NCBI GenBank assembly: GCA_012521555.1
Contig: JAAYMC010000015.1
Coordinates: 1 to 45,394 of the forward strand
Origin: Clostridiales bacterium
Lineage (GTDB): Bacteria > Bacillota > Clostridia > Oscillospirales > Oscillospiraceae
Direction: 5' to 3'
Length of the DNA: 45,394 nucleotides
Shown here: piece after piece, positions 1 to 7,688 of the stretch
Numbering within the stretch: position 1 is the first letter of the stretch
Layout: each line of letters opens with the position of its first letter
Made by a program: the position numbers and the translations under genes
The notes under the pieces: model-generated
What the model was told of the DNA's origin: nothing
Database searches by the model: none
Seen by the model: the letters and a program-made list of their open reading frames with translations, nothing else

Positions 1-1020
1 ACCGTGCTGTTTGAAAACCTCCTCCTCCCCGCGCCGAAGAAGACGAAGACGGGCTACTCCACAAACGCCGCGGTGCTCGAGGCCCTGAAGGGCAAACACC
101 CCATCGTTGAACGCATCCTCAACTACAGGGAGCTGACGAAACTCAAATCCACATACGCTGACGGGCTCGTCAAAGTCATCGGCGCGGACGGGCGGATTCG
201 AACACGCTTTCAAATGACGGTCACGGCCACGGGACGCCTGTCCTCCACCGACCCGAACCTGCAGAACATCCCCGTGCGTCGGGAGCTGGGCAGCGCGCTT
301 CGGGAGATGTTCGTGGCGCAGGATGGGTGGGTGCTCATCGACGCCGACTACTCCCAGATTGAGCTGCGGCTGCTCGCCCATATCGCCGACGACGAGAACA
401 TGCGGCAGGCCTTCCTGCGCGGGGAGGATATCCACGCCGTCACCGCCTCGCAGGTGTTCGGCGTGCCGCTTGAGGAGGTCACGCCCCTCATGCGCTCCCG
501 CGCGAAGGCGGTCAATTTCGGCATCGTCTACGGCATCTCGCCGTTTTCGCTCAGCCACGATATCGGCGTGTCCGTCGCGGAAGCGAAGGCGTATATGGAC
601 AGTTACTTTAAAAAGTACAGCGGCGTGCACGCGTACATGAAGGAAATCGTCCAGAAGGCCCGGCGGGACGGGTACGTCGTCACGCTCTTCGGCCGGCGCA
701 GGCCGCTTCCGGAGCTGAAATCGACAAACAACAGCGTCCGCTCTTTCGGGGAGCGGGCGGCGCTCAACACCCCCATTCAGGGCACCGCCGCCGATATTAT
801 CAAAATCGCGATGGTGCGCGTCTTCCGCCGCCTGAAGGCGGAAGGCTGCGCCGCGCGGCTGATATTGCAGGTGCACGACGAGCTTATCGTGGAAGCGCCG
901 GAGAGCGAGGCCGGGGCGGTCAAAGCCCTCCTCGTGGAGGAGATGGAAAAGGCGGCGGACCTCACCGTGCCGCTTGTCGCCGAGGCGCATATCGGAAAGA
1001 CGTGGGCGGCGGCAAAATGA
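1..1020 (+). CDS. polA: DNA polymerase I, C-terminal part (5' end outside window)
   Basis: This is the polymerase domain of family A DNA polymerase I, which fills gaps in repair and removes Okazaki primers. The frame is open from base 1, so the 5'-3' exonuclease and the rest of the N-terminus lie upstream of the window. The conserved polymerase motifs are visible in order: motif A (DYSQIELR) near residue 117 of the visible part, motif B (RSRAKAVNFGIVYG) with the Lys and Tyr of the O-helix, and motif C (QVHDE) near the C-terminus, which carries the second metal-binding acid. The C-terminus has normal length. Its TGA stop overlaps the rimI start as ATGA, so the two are likely translationally coupled. 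Confidence 0.97.
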   Translation, partial: TVLFENLLLPAPKKTKTGYSTNAAVLEALKGKHPIVERILNYRELTKLKSTYADGLVKVIGADGRIRTRFQMTVTATGRLSSTDPNLQNIPVRRELGSALREMFVAQDGWVLIDADYSQIELRLLAHIADDENMRQAFLRGEDIHAVTASQVFGVPLEEVTPLMRSRAKAVNFGIVYGISPFSLSHDIGVSVAEAKAYMDSYFKKYSGVHAYMKEIVQKARRDGYVVTLFGRRRPLPELKSTNNSVRSFGERAALNTPIQGTAADIIKIAMVRVFRRLKAEGCAARLILQVHDELIVEAPESEAGAVKALLVEEMEKAADLTVPLVAEAHIGKTWAAAK

Positions 1021-1481
1021 TTGAGATTGTCCCTGTTAAACCTGAAGACATCGCGGCAGTTTTGGAGATGGAGCGGTCCATCTTCTCGCCGCCGTATTCG
1101 CAGACCGTGCTGGAACAAGAGCTTACGGCTCCGTGCGCCGTCTTCCTCTCGGCAAAGGAGGACGGGCGCCTTGCGGGCTATATCCTCCTGCGCGCCCTCG
1201 GCGACGAGGCGGAGCTGCACCGCATCGCCGTGCTGCCGGAGCGCCGCGGTCGCGGCCTGGCGCGGCGGCTGCTTGAAGAGGGAGTCGGCGCGTGCGTCAA
1301 AAGCGGCGCCGAGACGGTCTGGCTTGAGGTGCGGGAGTCAAACGCCCCCGCCCGCGCCCTCTACGAGCGGTTTGGCTTTACGACAGAGGGCGTCCGGAAG
1401 AATTATTATGTAAACCCGCAGGAGGATGCGGTGATTATGGCCTACCGCGCGCCGCATCGAAAAGAGGAAACACCATGCTGA
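1017..1481 (+). CDS. rimI: Ribosomal protein S18-alanine N-acetyltransferase RimI
   Basis: A GNAT-fold acetyltransferase of 154 residues, the usual RimI length. RimI acetylates the N-terminal alanine of ribosomal protein S18 using acetyl-CoA. The acetyl-CoA pyrophosphate loop is visible as RRGRGLARRLL near residues 75-86, followed by the typical N-A-x-A-x-x-x-Y-E-R-x-G-F segment. I chose the ATG at 1017, which overlaps the polA stop (ATGA); a longer in-frame start at 1002 would lie inside polA and adds nothing conserved. It overlaps tsaD by 7 bases. The rimI-tsaD pairing is common in bacteria and supports the name over a generic GNAT. Confidence 0.9.
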   Translation: MIEIVPVKPEDIAAVLEMERSIFSPPYSQTVLEQELTAPCAVFLSAKEDGRLAGYILLRALGDEAELHRIAVLPERRGRGLARRLLEEGVGACVKSGAETVWLEVRESNAPARALYERFGFTTEGVRKNYYVNPQEDAVIMAYRAPHRKEETPC

Positions 1482-2503
1482 TACTTGCCATTGAGACATC
1501 GTGCGACGAGACGGCCGTCGCCATAACGGAAGACGGGCGGCGCGTCCTGGCCGACGTCGTCCGCTCGCAGGCGGACATGCACGCGATTTACGGCGGCGTC
1601 GTGCCGGAGATCGCCTCGCGAAGCCACGTTGCCTGCATCGGGGCGCTGGCGGAGATGGCCGTGCGGAAAGCCGGCATATCGAAAAAGGATATCGACGCCG
1701 TCGCCGTCACGTACGCGCCGGGGCTGATCGGCGCGCTGCTCGTCGGCGTCAATTTTGCGAAGGGGCTCGCGCTCGCCCTCGGCGTGCCGCTGATCCCCGT
1801 GCACCACATCCGCGGGCACATCGCCGCCAATTACATCGCCTATCCGGAGCTTGAGCCGCCGTTTGTGGCGATGATCGTCTCCGGCGGCAACAGCCTCATC
1901 GCCGACGTGCGCACGTACACGGACATCCGCCTGATGGGCGCGACGCGGGACGACGCGGCCGGCGAGTGCTTCGACAAAGTCGCCCGCGTGCTGGGGCTGC
2001 CCTACCCGGGCGGCAAGCCACTCGACGACCTCGCGCAGGGCGGGGACGACGCGGCCTTTCCGCTCCCGCGGGCGAAAATCGAGGGGCACCCGTACGATAT
2101 GTCCTTCTCGGGGCTGAAAACGGCCGTCGTCAACATCGTGCACAACGCCCGGCAGCGGGGCGAGGCGCTTGACCTGAAGTCCCTTGCCGCGTCCTTTGCC
2201 GCGGCGGTGAGCGACTCGCTCGTGCCCCGCGTCATCGCCGCCGCCGAAGAGCTGGGATACGATAAAATCGCCGTCGCCGGCGGCGTCGCGGCCAACTCCA
2301 GGATCCGACGTGACCTTGTGCGCGCGGCGCAGGAGGCCGGCAAGACGCTCTACCTGCCGCCCCTCTCCCTCTGCGGGGACAACGCCGCCATGATCGGCTG
2401 TCAGGCGTATTACGAATACCTCGCCGGCGCGCGCGCCGACATGACGCTCAACGCCCGCGCCACCCTCGATATCCACGAAAACGCGTGGCAGGCCGCTTTT
2501 TAA
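1475..2503 (+). CDS. tsaD: tRNA N6-adenosine threonylcarbamoyltransferase TsaD
   Basis: TsaD (Gcp/Kae1 family, ASKHA fold) transfers the threonylcarbamoyl group to A37 of ANN-decoding tRNAs, working with TsaB and TsaE. The protein has 342 residues, normal for the family. It starts with the hallmark LAIETSCDETAVA segment, has the metal-binding HHIRGH motif near residue 110, and the nucleotide-binding GGVAANSRIR segment near residue 268. The start codon lies inside the end of rimI, giving a short overlap. TsaB and TsaE, which often sit just upstream in Firmicutes, are not between polA and rimI here, so they must be encoded elsewhere. Confidence 0.96.
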   Translation: MLILAIETSCDETAVAITEDGRRVLADVVRSQADMHAIYGGVVPEIASRSHVACIGALAEMAVRKAGISKKDIDAVAVTYAPGLIGALLVGVNFAKGLALALGVPLIPVHHIRGHIAANYIAYPELEPPFVAMIVSGGNSLIADVRTYTDIRLMGATRDDAAGECFDKVARVLGLPYPGGKPLDDLAQGGDDAAFPLPRAKIEGHPYDMSFSGLKTAVVNIVHNARQRGEALDLKSLAASFAAAVSDSLVPRVIAAAEELGYDKIAVAGGVAANSRIRRDLVRAAQEAGKTLYLPPLSLCGDNAAMIGCQAYYEYLAGARADMTLNARATLDIHENAWQAAF

Positions 2504-2877
2504 GGCGCAAAAAGGCCATAAAGCCGCGTCGGAACACGCGCCGCCGCGCGCCGCTTACTATGCGAAAAGCCTACGAAGCGGTCGGCGCCGCTAACGCGCG
2601 CTGAACGGGCGCAAAGATGCAAAAAAGCCAGCGGCATAAAAGCTGCATGCTTTAATGGTAAAAGCGGGCGGCGCACCCGCGCGCCGCTTTCCGCGCATGG
2701 AAGAGCGCAAAGACGCCTCTTTGCCGCAAAAGCACAAAAGCCGCCGGCATAAAGGCGCAAAGCGGGGCGGGCGGGCTTGTGAGCAGGCGCATATAGCGCC
2801 GCGTTAGGGCGCAAACGCGCGGCCGCCAGCCAGAGTCGAAACGAAGGCGCGGAAATGCGCCGCATACAAAAAGAAAA
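2504..2877. other. Gene-free interval with degenerate short repeats
   Basis: No convincing gene is seen between tsaD and the HAD gene; the open frames here have no ribosome binding site and are low-complexity. The word GCGCAAA recurs at about 2505, 2609, 2704, 2753 and 2807. A longer imperfect repeat, AAAAGCC(A/G)(G/C)CGGCATAAA, occurs near 2624-2640 and 2737-2753. The same word recurs upstream of the MATE gene (37757-37943). Confidence 0.45.
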
Positions 2878-2920
2878 ACGGGCCGCAAGCGGTTTTCCCG
2901 CCTGCGGCCCGTCAGTTTTT
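2865..2920. terminator. Bidirectional intrinsic terminator
   Basis: A hairpin at 2878-2912 pairs ACGGGCCGC with GCGGCCCGT. On the minus strand it is followed by TTTTTCTTTTT, which suits the end of the HAD gene; on the plus strand it is followed by CAGTTTTTT, which could stop read-through from tsaD. Confidence 0.75.
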
Positions 2921-2968
2921 TGCTTATCCGTTGTGCGCCGTCCGCTCACGGCAGTCTTGTTTTACCGT

Positions 2969-3790
2969 TTATCCGATGCGCGCCGTCCGCTTGCGGCCGA
3001 GGTACTCGATGAGGTCCGCGACGGCGCCGTTTTCGCAGGGGCCAAGAGTGATTTTCGCCGCCTTGCGCACGTCTTCCGGCGCCTCCGCCGGCACGGCGCT
3101 GACGGGGCAGCTCGCGAGCATTTCAAGGTCGTTGTAGTAGTCGCCGATGCAGGCGACGTTTTCTTTTTCAATGCCCAAAAGGTCGGCGAGGATGCCGATG
3201 GCAAGGCCCTTTGAGATCCCCTGCGGCAAAAGCTCGTAATAGACGGGGCTGGAGAAGACGCTCTCCCAACCGCCGTTTTCAAGCGAGTCCACGAAGGCGG
3301 CAAGCTCCAAGAGTCGCTCGTGGCTTGCGCTGAAGAGGACTTTGCTCGCCCCTTCGGGGTAGCGGTCCGGGCAGTTTTCAGGGGAAAAGCCCTGGCTTGC
3401 CGCGTGCTGCGCCGTGTAATCGTTTTTATTCGCGCAGTAGACGGCGCTGCCGGCGTAGATTTCAATGCCCACGTCGGGAAAATGCTCTTTGACGAGGTCG
3501 ACGACCTCGCCGTAGGAGGCGGGCATGGGGCGGTGCCAGAGCATTTTGTCTTCCGCAAAGTCGTAAATGCCGCCGCCGTTGCACACGATGCACGGCGCGT
3601 TGACGCCGGCTGCGCGCGCATAGCGCGCCGTTCCCGCGACGGAGCGGCCCGTCGCGAAGGCAAAGAGGCAGCCGCGCGCCATGAAGTCCCGCGCGGCCGT
3701 GAGGTTGCGCTCGGGGATGTGGCCCTGTCCGGTAATAAAAGTTCCGTCGATATCGGATATCAGCAGAAGGTTGCGGTAGGGTTGGGTCAT
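2969..3790 (-). CDS. HAD-IIB (Cof-type) family hydrolase
   Basis: A haloacid dehalogenase superfamily phosphatase of 273 residues, of the Cof/YidA type with a C2 cap. Motif I (SDIDGTF) gives the nucleophile Asp13 and acid/base Asp15. The C-terminal metal-binding motif IV is GDYYNDLEM near residue 226. Family members dephosphorylate sugar phosphates, pyridoxal phosphate or nucleotides; the substrate cannot be read from the sequence. It is transcribed divergently from the YitT gene. A TATAAT -10 hexamer lies on the minus strand at 3846-3841. The gene ends before a strong terminator at 2865-2912. Confidence 0.9.
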   Translation of the reverse strand: MTQPYRNLLLISDIDGTFITGQGHIPERNLTAARDFMARGCLFAFATGRSVAGTARYARAAGVNAPCIVCNGGGIYDFAEDKMLWHRPMPASYGEVVDLVKEHFPDVGIEIYAGSAVYCANKNDYTAQHAASQGFSPENCPDRYPEGASKVLFSASHERLLELAAFVDSLENGGWESVFSSPVYYELLPQGISKGLAIGILADLLGIEKENVACIGDYYNDLEMLASCPVSAVPAEAPEDVRKAAKITLGPCENGAVADLIEYLGRKRTARIG

Positions 3791-4005
3791 AGCGTGGCTC
3801 CTTGTGCGTCGCGCGCGGAAAATGGCGCGAGATTTAGCCTATTATACCATATACTTTCCCCGAGAGAAACCGCACAAAACGCATTTCATAAAAAGAATGA
3901 GGCGAAGCGGGCGGCGATGCGGTATAATGGGAATGTTAGGCGCGTTTTCCTGCATAATAACGGAGAGGGAAACGCGCAACACCACGAAAAAAGGAGCTAT
4001 TGGCG

Positions 4006-4896
4006 GTGGAAAAAAGAATTCGGCTTGACAACAGGGAAATATACAGGACATGCGGCGCCCTGCTCGGCGCGCTTTTATATGCGCTGGGCATTAACCTCTT
4101 TATCGTCCCCATCGGTATCTACAGCAGCGGGCTCATGGGCGTCTGCCAGGTCATCCGCACGGTTTTGGTGGAGTATGTGGGCTTAAATCTCGGCGGCTTC
4201 GACTTTGCCGGCCTGATTTATTACATTATCAACGTCCCGCTCTTCTTCCTCGCGTGGAAGACGATGGGCCGGCTCTTCTTTTTCAAGACGATGCTCTGCA
4301 TCGCGGCGATGACGCTCTTCCTCTCCCTCATCCCCATCCCGGCGGTGCCTTTCGTGGGAGGCGACAGGCTGACATCGTGCCTGATCGGCGGCATCGTCTC
4401 CGGCAGCGGCGTGGGCGTCACGCTCATGATGGGCGCGTCGACCGGCGGGGTGGATATCATCGGGCTCTACCTCATCAAAAAAAGCCGGGGCAGGGGCGTC
4501 GGGCGCGTGTCGCTGACCATCAACGCGGTCCTGTACGCGGTGTGCTTCCTGCTGTTTGACGCCGCGACGGCGCTTTATTCCATCATCGTCGCCGTCGTCG
4601 ACTCCTTCACCATCGACAAAATCCACTCGCAGAACATCAACGTCGAGGTGAAAGTCGTCTCGAAAAAGGACATGCGCCCCTTCGAGGAGGAGGTCATGCA
4701 CGAGCTCGGGCGGGGGATTACGAAGTGGGCCTCCCGCGGGGCGTATACGAACCAGGAGCAGACGGTGCTCTACATCATCCTCTCCAAGTACGAGGTCCCG
4801 CAGCTGATGGCGATGGCGCAGCGGCACGACCCGCAGGCGTTTATCATCATAAGCGAAGACGTGCGCGTGGCGGGAAACTTCGATAAAAAGCTCTAG
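4006..4896 (+). CDS. YitT family membrane protein (DUF161 + DUF2179)
   Basis: A polytopic membrane protein of about 296 residues. The N-terminal two thirds hold five or six hydrophobic segments (family YitT_membrane), with the glycine-rich GGIVSGSGVGVTLMMGASTGG stretch typical of the family. The C-terminal ~80 residues form the soluble DUF2179 domain, rich in charged residues. The molecular function of the family is not firmly known. The start is decided by the ribosome binding site AAGGAG at 3991-3996: GTG at 4006 is at good spacing (9), whereas the in-frame TTG at 4000 is too close (3). A TATAAT hexamer lies at 3923-3928 upstream. Confidence 0.92.
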   Translation: MEKRIRLDNREIYRTCGALLGALLYALGINLFIVPIGIYSSGLMGVCQVIRTVLVEYVGLNLGGFDFAGLIYYIINVPLFFLAWKTMGRLFFFKTMLCIAAMTLFLSLIPIPAVPFVGGDRLTSCLIGGIVSGSGVGVTLMMGASTGGVDIIGLYLIKKSRGRGVGRVSLTINAVLYAVCFLLFDAATALYSIIVAVVDSFTIDKIHSQNINVEVKVVSKKDMRPFEEEVMHELGRGITKWASRGAYTNQEQTVLYIILSKYEVPQLMAMAQRHDPQAFIIISEDVRVAGNFDKKL

Positions 4897-5161
4897 GCGC
4901 GGCGGCAACCGGCGCGCCCGTTTCGGCGTTTCTGTCTGAGGCGGAAGAAAGTGTCAAGAGCCGGTATAACAAAGCGTATAATCGTGAGGAATGAGAAAAA
5001 CTAATCAAAAAGTGAGATATTTTGATGTAAAATTCGAGCCGCCTACTCAAAACTTCGACGAAAGCGCTGCGGACCAGTTTGGCACAATTCGACAAATACG
5101 GACACATTTCCGCGTATTTTGCGTTTACGTAATGCAACCTGTAAAGGGTTTTTACAGAGAG

Positions 5162-5270
5162 TTATTCACAATATCCACAGGTTTGTCCACAGGCGCGCGC
5201 CTGTGTTGATACACGGAAAATGTGGATAATTTCTAGTTATTTACAATTGGCGGAAGACATGTTTTGCACA
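5162..5270. promoter_or_regulatory. Cluster of DnaA-box-like 9-mers
   Basis: Two 9-mers match the DnaA box TTATNCACA exactly: TTATTCACA at 5162-5170 and, on the other strand, TTATCCACA at 5221-5229. Four more differ at one position: ATATCCACA 5171-5179, TTGTCCACA 5183-5191, TTATTTACA 5237-5245 and TTTTGCACA 5262-5270. An 18-bp perfect palindrome, CACAGGCGCGCGCCTGTG at 5188-5205, overlaps the third box, and part of it (CACAGGCGCGCC) recurs at 5267-5278. Spacing of the first three boxes is close to helical (9 and 12 bp). This could be a replication origin element or a DnaA-titrating site; dnaA and dnaN are not nearby. Confidence 0.55.
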
Positions 5271-5414
5271 GGCGCGCCCTCAGAAAAACGTTTACATAAA
5301 AATCAAATCCTTTTGGGCGCGAAAGTGAAGAAAGATGGGCGTTTCTGTCCGCCGGCGCGAATGGGCGACGTTTTGGCGCATACGGGCGGGAACACGTCGA
5401 AACCGCCATAAAGT

Positions 5415-5464
5415 GAGACAAATCGCCCCGGCGGCCGCCGGGGCGATGGTTTTTTGCCTGTCTC
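5415..5464 (+). terminator. Orphan intrinsic terminator
   Basis: A perfect 26-base palindrome at 5422-5447 (left arm ATCGCCCCGGCGG) is followed by GGTTTTTT, the layout of a rho-independent terminator on the plus strand. An outer pair GAGACA/TGTCTC flanks it. No plus-strand gene ends here, so the transcript it would stop is unexplained. Confidence 0.65.
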
Positions 5465-5589
5465 AAAGCCCCGCCGCAGCAAGGGATACGGCGGAATATT
5501 GGCCTGTGTATGGCGCTGTCGCATTTGTCAGCGCCGCGATAAACGCGGGTGAACGTCTAAGAGCAAACACGTGAAAACCCTCGAGTAGA

Positions 5590-5745
5590 CACGGCAGGCA
5601 GAGCGGCCGCGTCCTGTAAAGCAGGGAAGCCGCCTTGGTTTACCGCGCTGAGTGCGGCAGGCAAAGCGGCCTGCGTTCTGCGAGCAGCAAAACCGCTTGA
5701 CAGGTTTGCCGCGCTGAGCGCGGCGTTGAAGCGGTTTGCCTGTGG
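5590..5745. repeat. Imperfect ~63-66 bp direct repeats
   Basis: CGGCAGGCAGAGCGGCC at 5592-5608 recurs as CGGCAGGCAAAGCGGCC at 5655-5671 (63 bp apart). CCGCGCTGAGTGCGGC at 5643-5658 recurs with one change at 5709-5724 (66 bp apart). Each unit also contains AAACCGC/GCGGTTT-type inverted segments that could fold. Confidence 0.5.
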
Positions 5746-5851
5746 TTGATACGTCAGCGGCTTGCCGGATGACCCGTGCGGAAAGACAAATGCGCGGCTT
5801 TGAAGCGATGAGCTAAAGCGCGCTTTGGCGCGGCGGACGGCCCGCCGCACG

Positions 5852-6943
5852 TTAAGCGTCCAGACCCGCCTGCTTCAGGAGCTTTGAAAACGCCGAAGGG
5901 AGGGAGTGCTTTTCCCGGCGCGCGGCGGGGGACACCCACACGGCGCCGCCGTCGAGGGCGGGCGCGCCCGCATCGCAGGCGATGTGGTACCAGAGCATAT
6001 CCCAGCGCACGTGCGAGAAGACGTGCGCGGCGCGGCCGCTTTGGATGAGCTTTTCCGGGCGCGCGCCAAGGCGCCCCGCGAAGGCTACGGCGTCCGCCCC
6101 ATCGAGGTGCCCCGGCGCGTTTGGAAGCTCCCAGAGGCCGCCGAGCAGCCCCACGGGGGCGCGGCGGCGCATGGCGATCTCCTCCCCGCGCGTGAGGATG
6201 AGGACGGTAAGCGCCTCTACGCGCTTTTCCTTTGCCGCCCTGCGGGCGGGAAAGGCGTCCACTTTGCCCTCCGCGTGCGCGCGGCAGAGCGTGGAGACAG
6301 GGCAGGCGCCGCATTGAGGGCTTGACGGGGTGCACACGAGGGCGCCGAGCTCCATGAGGCTTTGCGTAAAGTCGCCGCACGCGCCCTTTGGATAGAGGGC
6401 GGAGATCTGCCCTGCAAGGCGCTTTTTATCGGCGGCGGTCGGGTAGTCTTGTGCCATAAGGCGCGAGAAGACGCGCAGGACGTTCCCGTCCACGGCGGCG
6501 CGGGGCGCGTCAAAGCAGATGGAGGCGATGGCGCCCGCGGTGTAGTCGCCGACGCCGGGCAGCGCGCGGATGTCCTCGTACGCGGAGGGGAAATTGCCGC
6601 CGTGCTTTTCCATGATGACCTTTGCCGCGCGCAGCATATTCCTTGCGCGCGTGTAATAGCCGAGCCCTTCCCAGAGCTTGAGCACGTCGCTCTCCTCCGC
6701 CGCGGCGAGAGCCTCCACGGTGGGGAAAGCCTTCAGAAAGCGCGCGTAGTAATCGCGTACCACGTCCACCGTCGTCTGCTGCAGCATAATCTCCGAGACC
6801 CAGACGCGGTAAGGGTCGCAGCTCAGCCGCCACGGGAGGTCGCGGGCGTTTTCCGCGTACCAGCTGAGAAGGCGCGGCACAAGCTCGCGGGAGAGGGGGT
6901 CGGGCAGTACGCTATCCTGCCTTGGCGCGGGGTTAGGTGGCAT
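5852..6943 (-). CDS. mutY: A/G-specific adenine DNA glycosylase MutY
   Basis: MutY removes adenine mispaired with 8-oxoguanine in base excision repair. The 363-residue protein has the expected parts: a catalytic Glu in SEIMLQQT near residue 51, the helix-hairpin-helix LPGVGDYTAGAI near residue 128, the catalytic Asp in VDGNVLRV, and the [4Fe-4S] ligands C-x6-C-x2-C-x5-C (CTPSSPQCGACPVSTLC) near residue 206. A C-terminal NUDIX-like domain for 8-oxoG recognition follows from about residue 240. The ATG has a good AAAGGAG site. It lies 97 bp after the DUF3786 gene on the same strand with a hairpin between, so it is probably a separate unit. Confidence 0.96.
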   Translation of the reverse strand: MPPNPAPRQDSVLPDPLSRELVPRLLSWYAENARDLPWRLSCDPYRVWVSEIMLQQTTVDVVRDYYARFLKAFPTVEALAAAEESDVLKLWEGLGYYTRARNMLRAAKVIMEKHGGNFPSAYEDIRALPGVGDYTAGAIASICFDAPRAAVDGNVLRVFSRLMAQDYPTAADKKRLAGQISALYPKGACGDFTQSLMELGALVCTPSSPQCGACPVSTLCRAHAEGKVDAFPARRAAKEKRVEALTVLILTRGEEIAMRRRAPVGLLGGLWELPNAPGHLDGADAVAFAGRLGARPEKLIQSGRAAHVFSHVRWDMLWYHIACDAGAPALDGGAVWVSPAARREKHSLPSAFSKLLKQAGLDA

Positions 6944-7007
6944 GAACGTCTCCTTTTTTCGCTTGAATGTTCAGACAAAAAATTGCTTGCTGCACGATGA
7001 TAGATGA

Positions 7008-7045
7008 AGGGCGGCGCGAGAGCGCGCCGCCCGGTGTTTTTTATT
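7008..7045. terminator. Hairpin between DUF3786 gene and mutY
   Basis: GGGCGGCGCG/CGCGCCGCCC at about 7011-7034 forms a strong stem just after the stop codon of the DUF3786 gene. The T-tract (TTTTTTATTTT) lies on the plus-strand side, so on the minus strand it is a hairpin without a U-run; it may stabilise the mRNA 3' end rather than act as a classical terminator. Confidence 0.4.
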
Positions 7046-7688
7046 TTGAAAGCTCCTTCAGCGCGTCGATGATCACGTCTCCGATGACGGCGGCGTCTTC
7101 CGTTGAGAAGGCGTCCGGCACGTTGTCGGAGAAGAGAATCTGGCTGTTCGGGGGGAACTCGTCGTCCCCCGCCCAGAGCGCGACGCGCACGCGTATATCC
7201 GGGAGAAACGGCAGGTCGGCCGACGCGTCCCCCTTCGGGCCCGGCACGCCGCCGAGACGGGCGGCGGCGCGCGCAAAGGCGTCCAGGCGCGAGCCGAAGC
7301 CGTAGGCAAGGCGCTTGATGCACCGGCCTTCAAAGTTTTTGTCGTACACGGCGCCCCACGGCATCTCACGGTAGGCGATAAACCGGCCCGTGGGCTCCGT
7401 CATCCGCCCCTCGAGGAGGAAGCGGATGATGAGAATCTGCACCTCGCCCGTATAAAGGCTCTTCGGGCAGCTGTCGGGGTGGGCGGGCGAGACCTTGTAC
7501 TCCGGCCACGAGACTTTCAGCGGGTGACTGAGGAGCGTGAGGGTAAAGGCCCCTTCGCCCTCGTCAAACGGCACGCGGCAGCGCACGGCAGCCTCGTGGG
7601 GATCCAGCGCCCTGTACCGTTCCTTATACAGCGCGAGCGGGTGCTCGAGCTGCTGGTTCGGATTTCTCTTGCTATTATCCATCGGCAT
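7041..7688 (-). CDS. DUF3786 domain-containing protein
   Basis: A soluble protein of about 215 residues that I recognise as the DUF3786 family, based on its overall pattern: an N-terminal helix with LDP-x-E-A-A, a TLxLLxxPLxVSWPE strand pair, the segment ILIIRFLL then FIAYREMPWGAVY, and a C-terminal region with NSQILFSDNVPDAF. Its function is unknown. It is the last gene of the metal/corrinoid operon and starts inside the 3' end of the RACo gene, so it is probably translated together with it. That position suggests a role with corrinoid or CODH/ACS maturation, which is inference. ATG at 7688 has AAGG at suitable spacing; GTG at 7691 and ATG at 7682 are alternatives. Confidence 0.8.
   Translation of the reverse strand: MPMDNSKRNPNQQLEHPLALYKERYRALDPHEAAVRCRVPFDEGEGAFTLTLLSHPLKVSWPEYKVSPAHPDSCPKSLYTGEVQILIIRFLLEGRMTEPTGRFIAYREMPWGAVYDKNFEGRCIKRLAYGFGSRLDAFARAAARLGGVPGPKGDASADLPFLPDIRVRVALWAGDDEFPPNSQILFSDNVPDAFSTEDAAVIGDVIIDALKELSK

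Larger units (their letters stand above)
4897..5850. other. 950-bp gene-free region with replication-like and repeat signals
   Basis: No credible gene is seen. From left to right it holds a TATAAT hexamer at 4977-4982, an AT-rich stretch around 4990-5035, a cluster of DnaA-box-like 9-mers at 5162-5270, an orphan intrinsic terminator at 5422-5455, and imperfect ~65-bp direct repeats at 5590-5745. The 72-codon open frame at 4991-5209 lacks a properly spaced ribosome binding site and resembles nothing I recognise. Confidence 0.6.

Noticed and set aside
2500-2949. A 149-codon minus-strand open frame after tsaD
   Set aside because: No ribosome binding site, low-complexity Ala/Arg/Leu sequence, and it runs through the terminator at 2878-2912.
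4991-5209. A 72-codon plus-strand open frame across the DnaA-box cluster
   Set aside because: The purine-rich GAGGA is only one base from the ATG, and the product resembles nothing; the DNA signals explain the region better.
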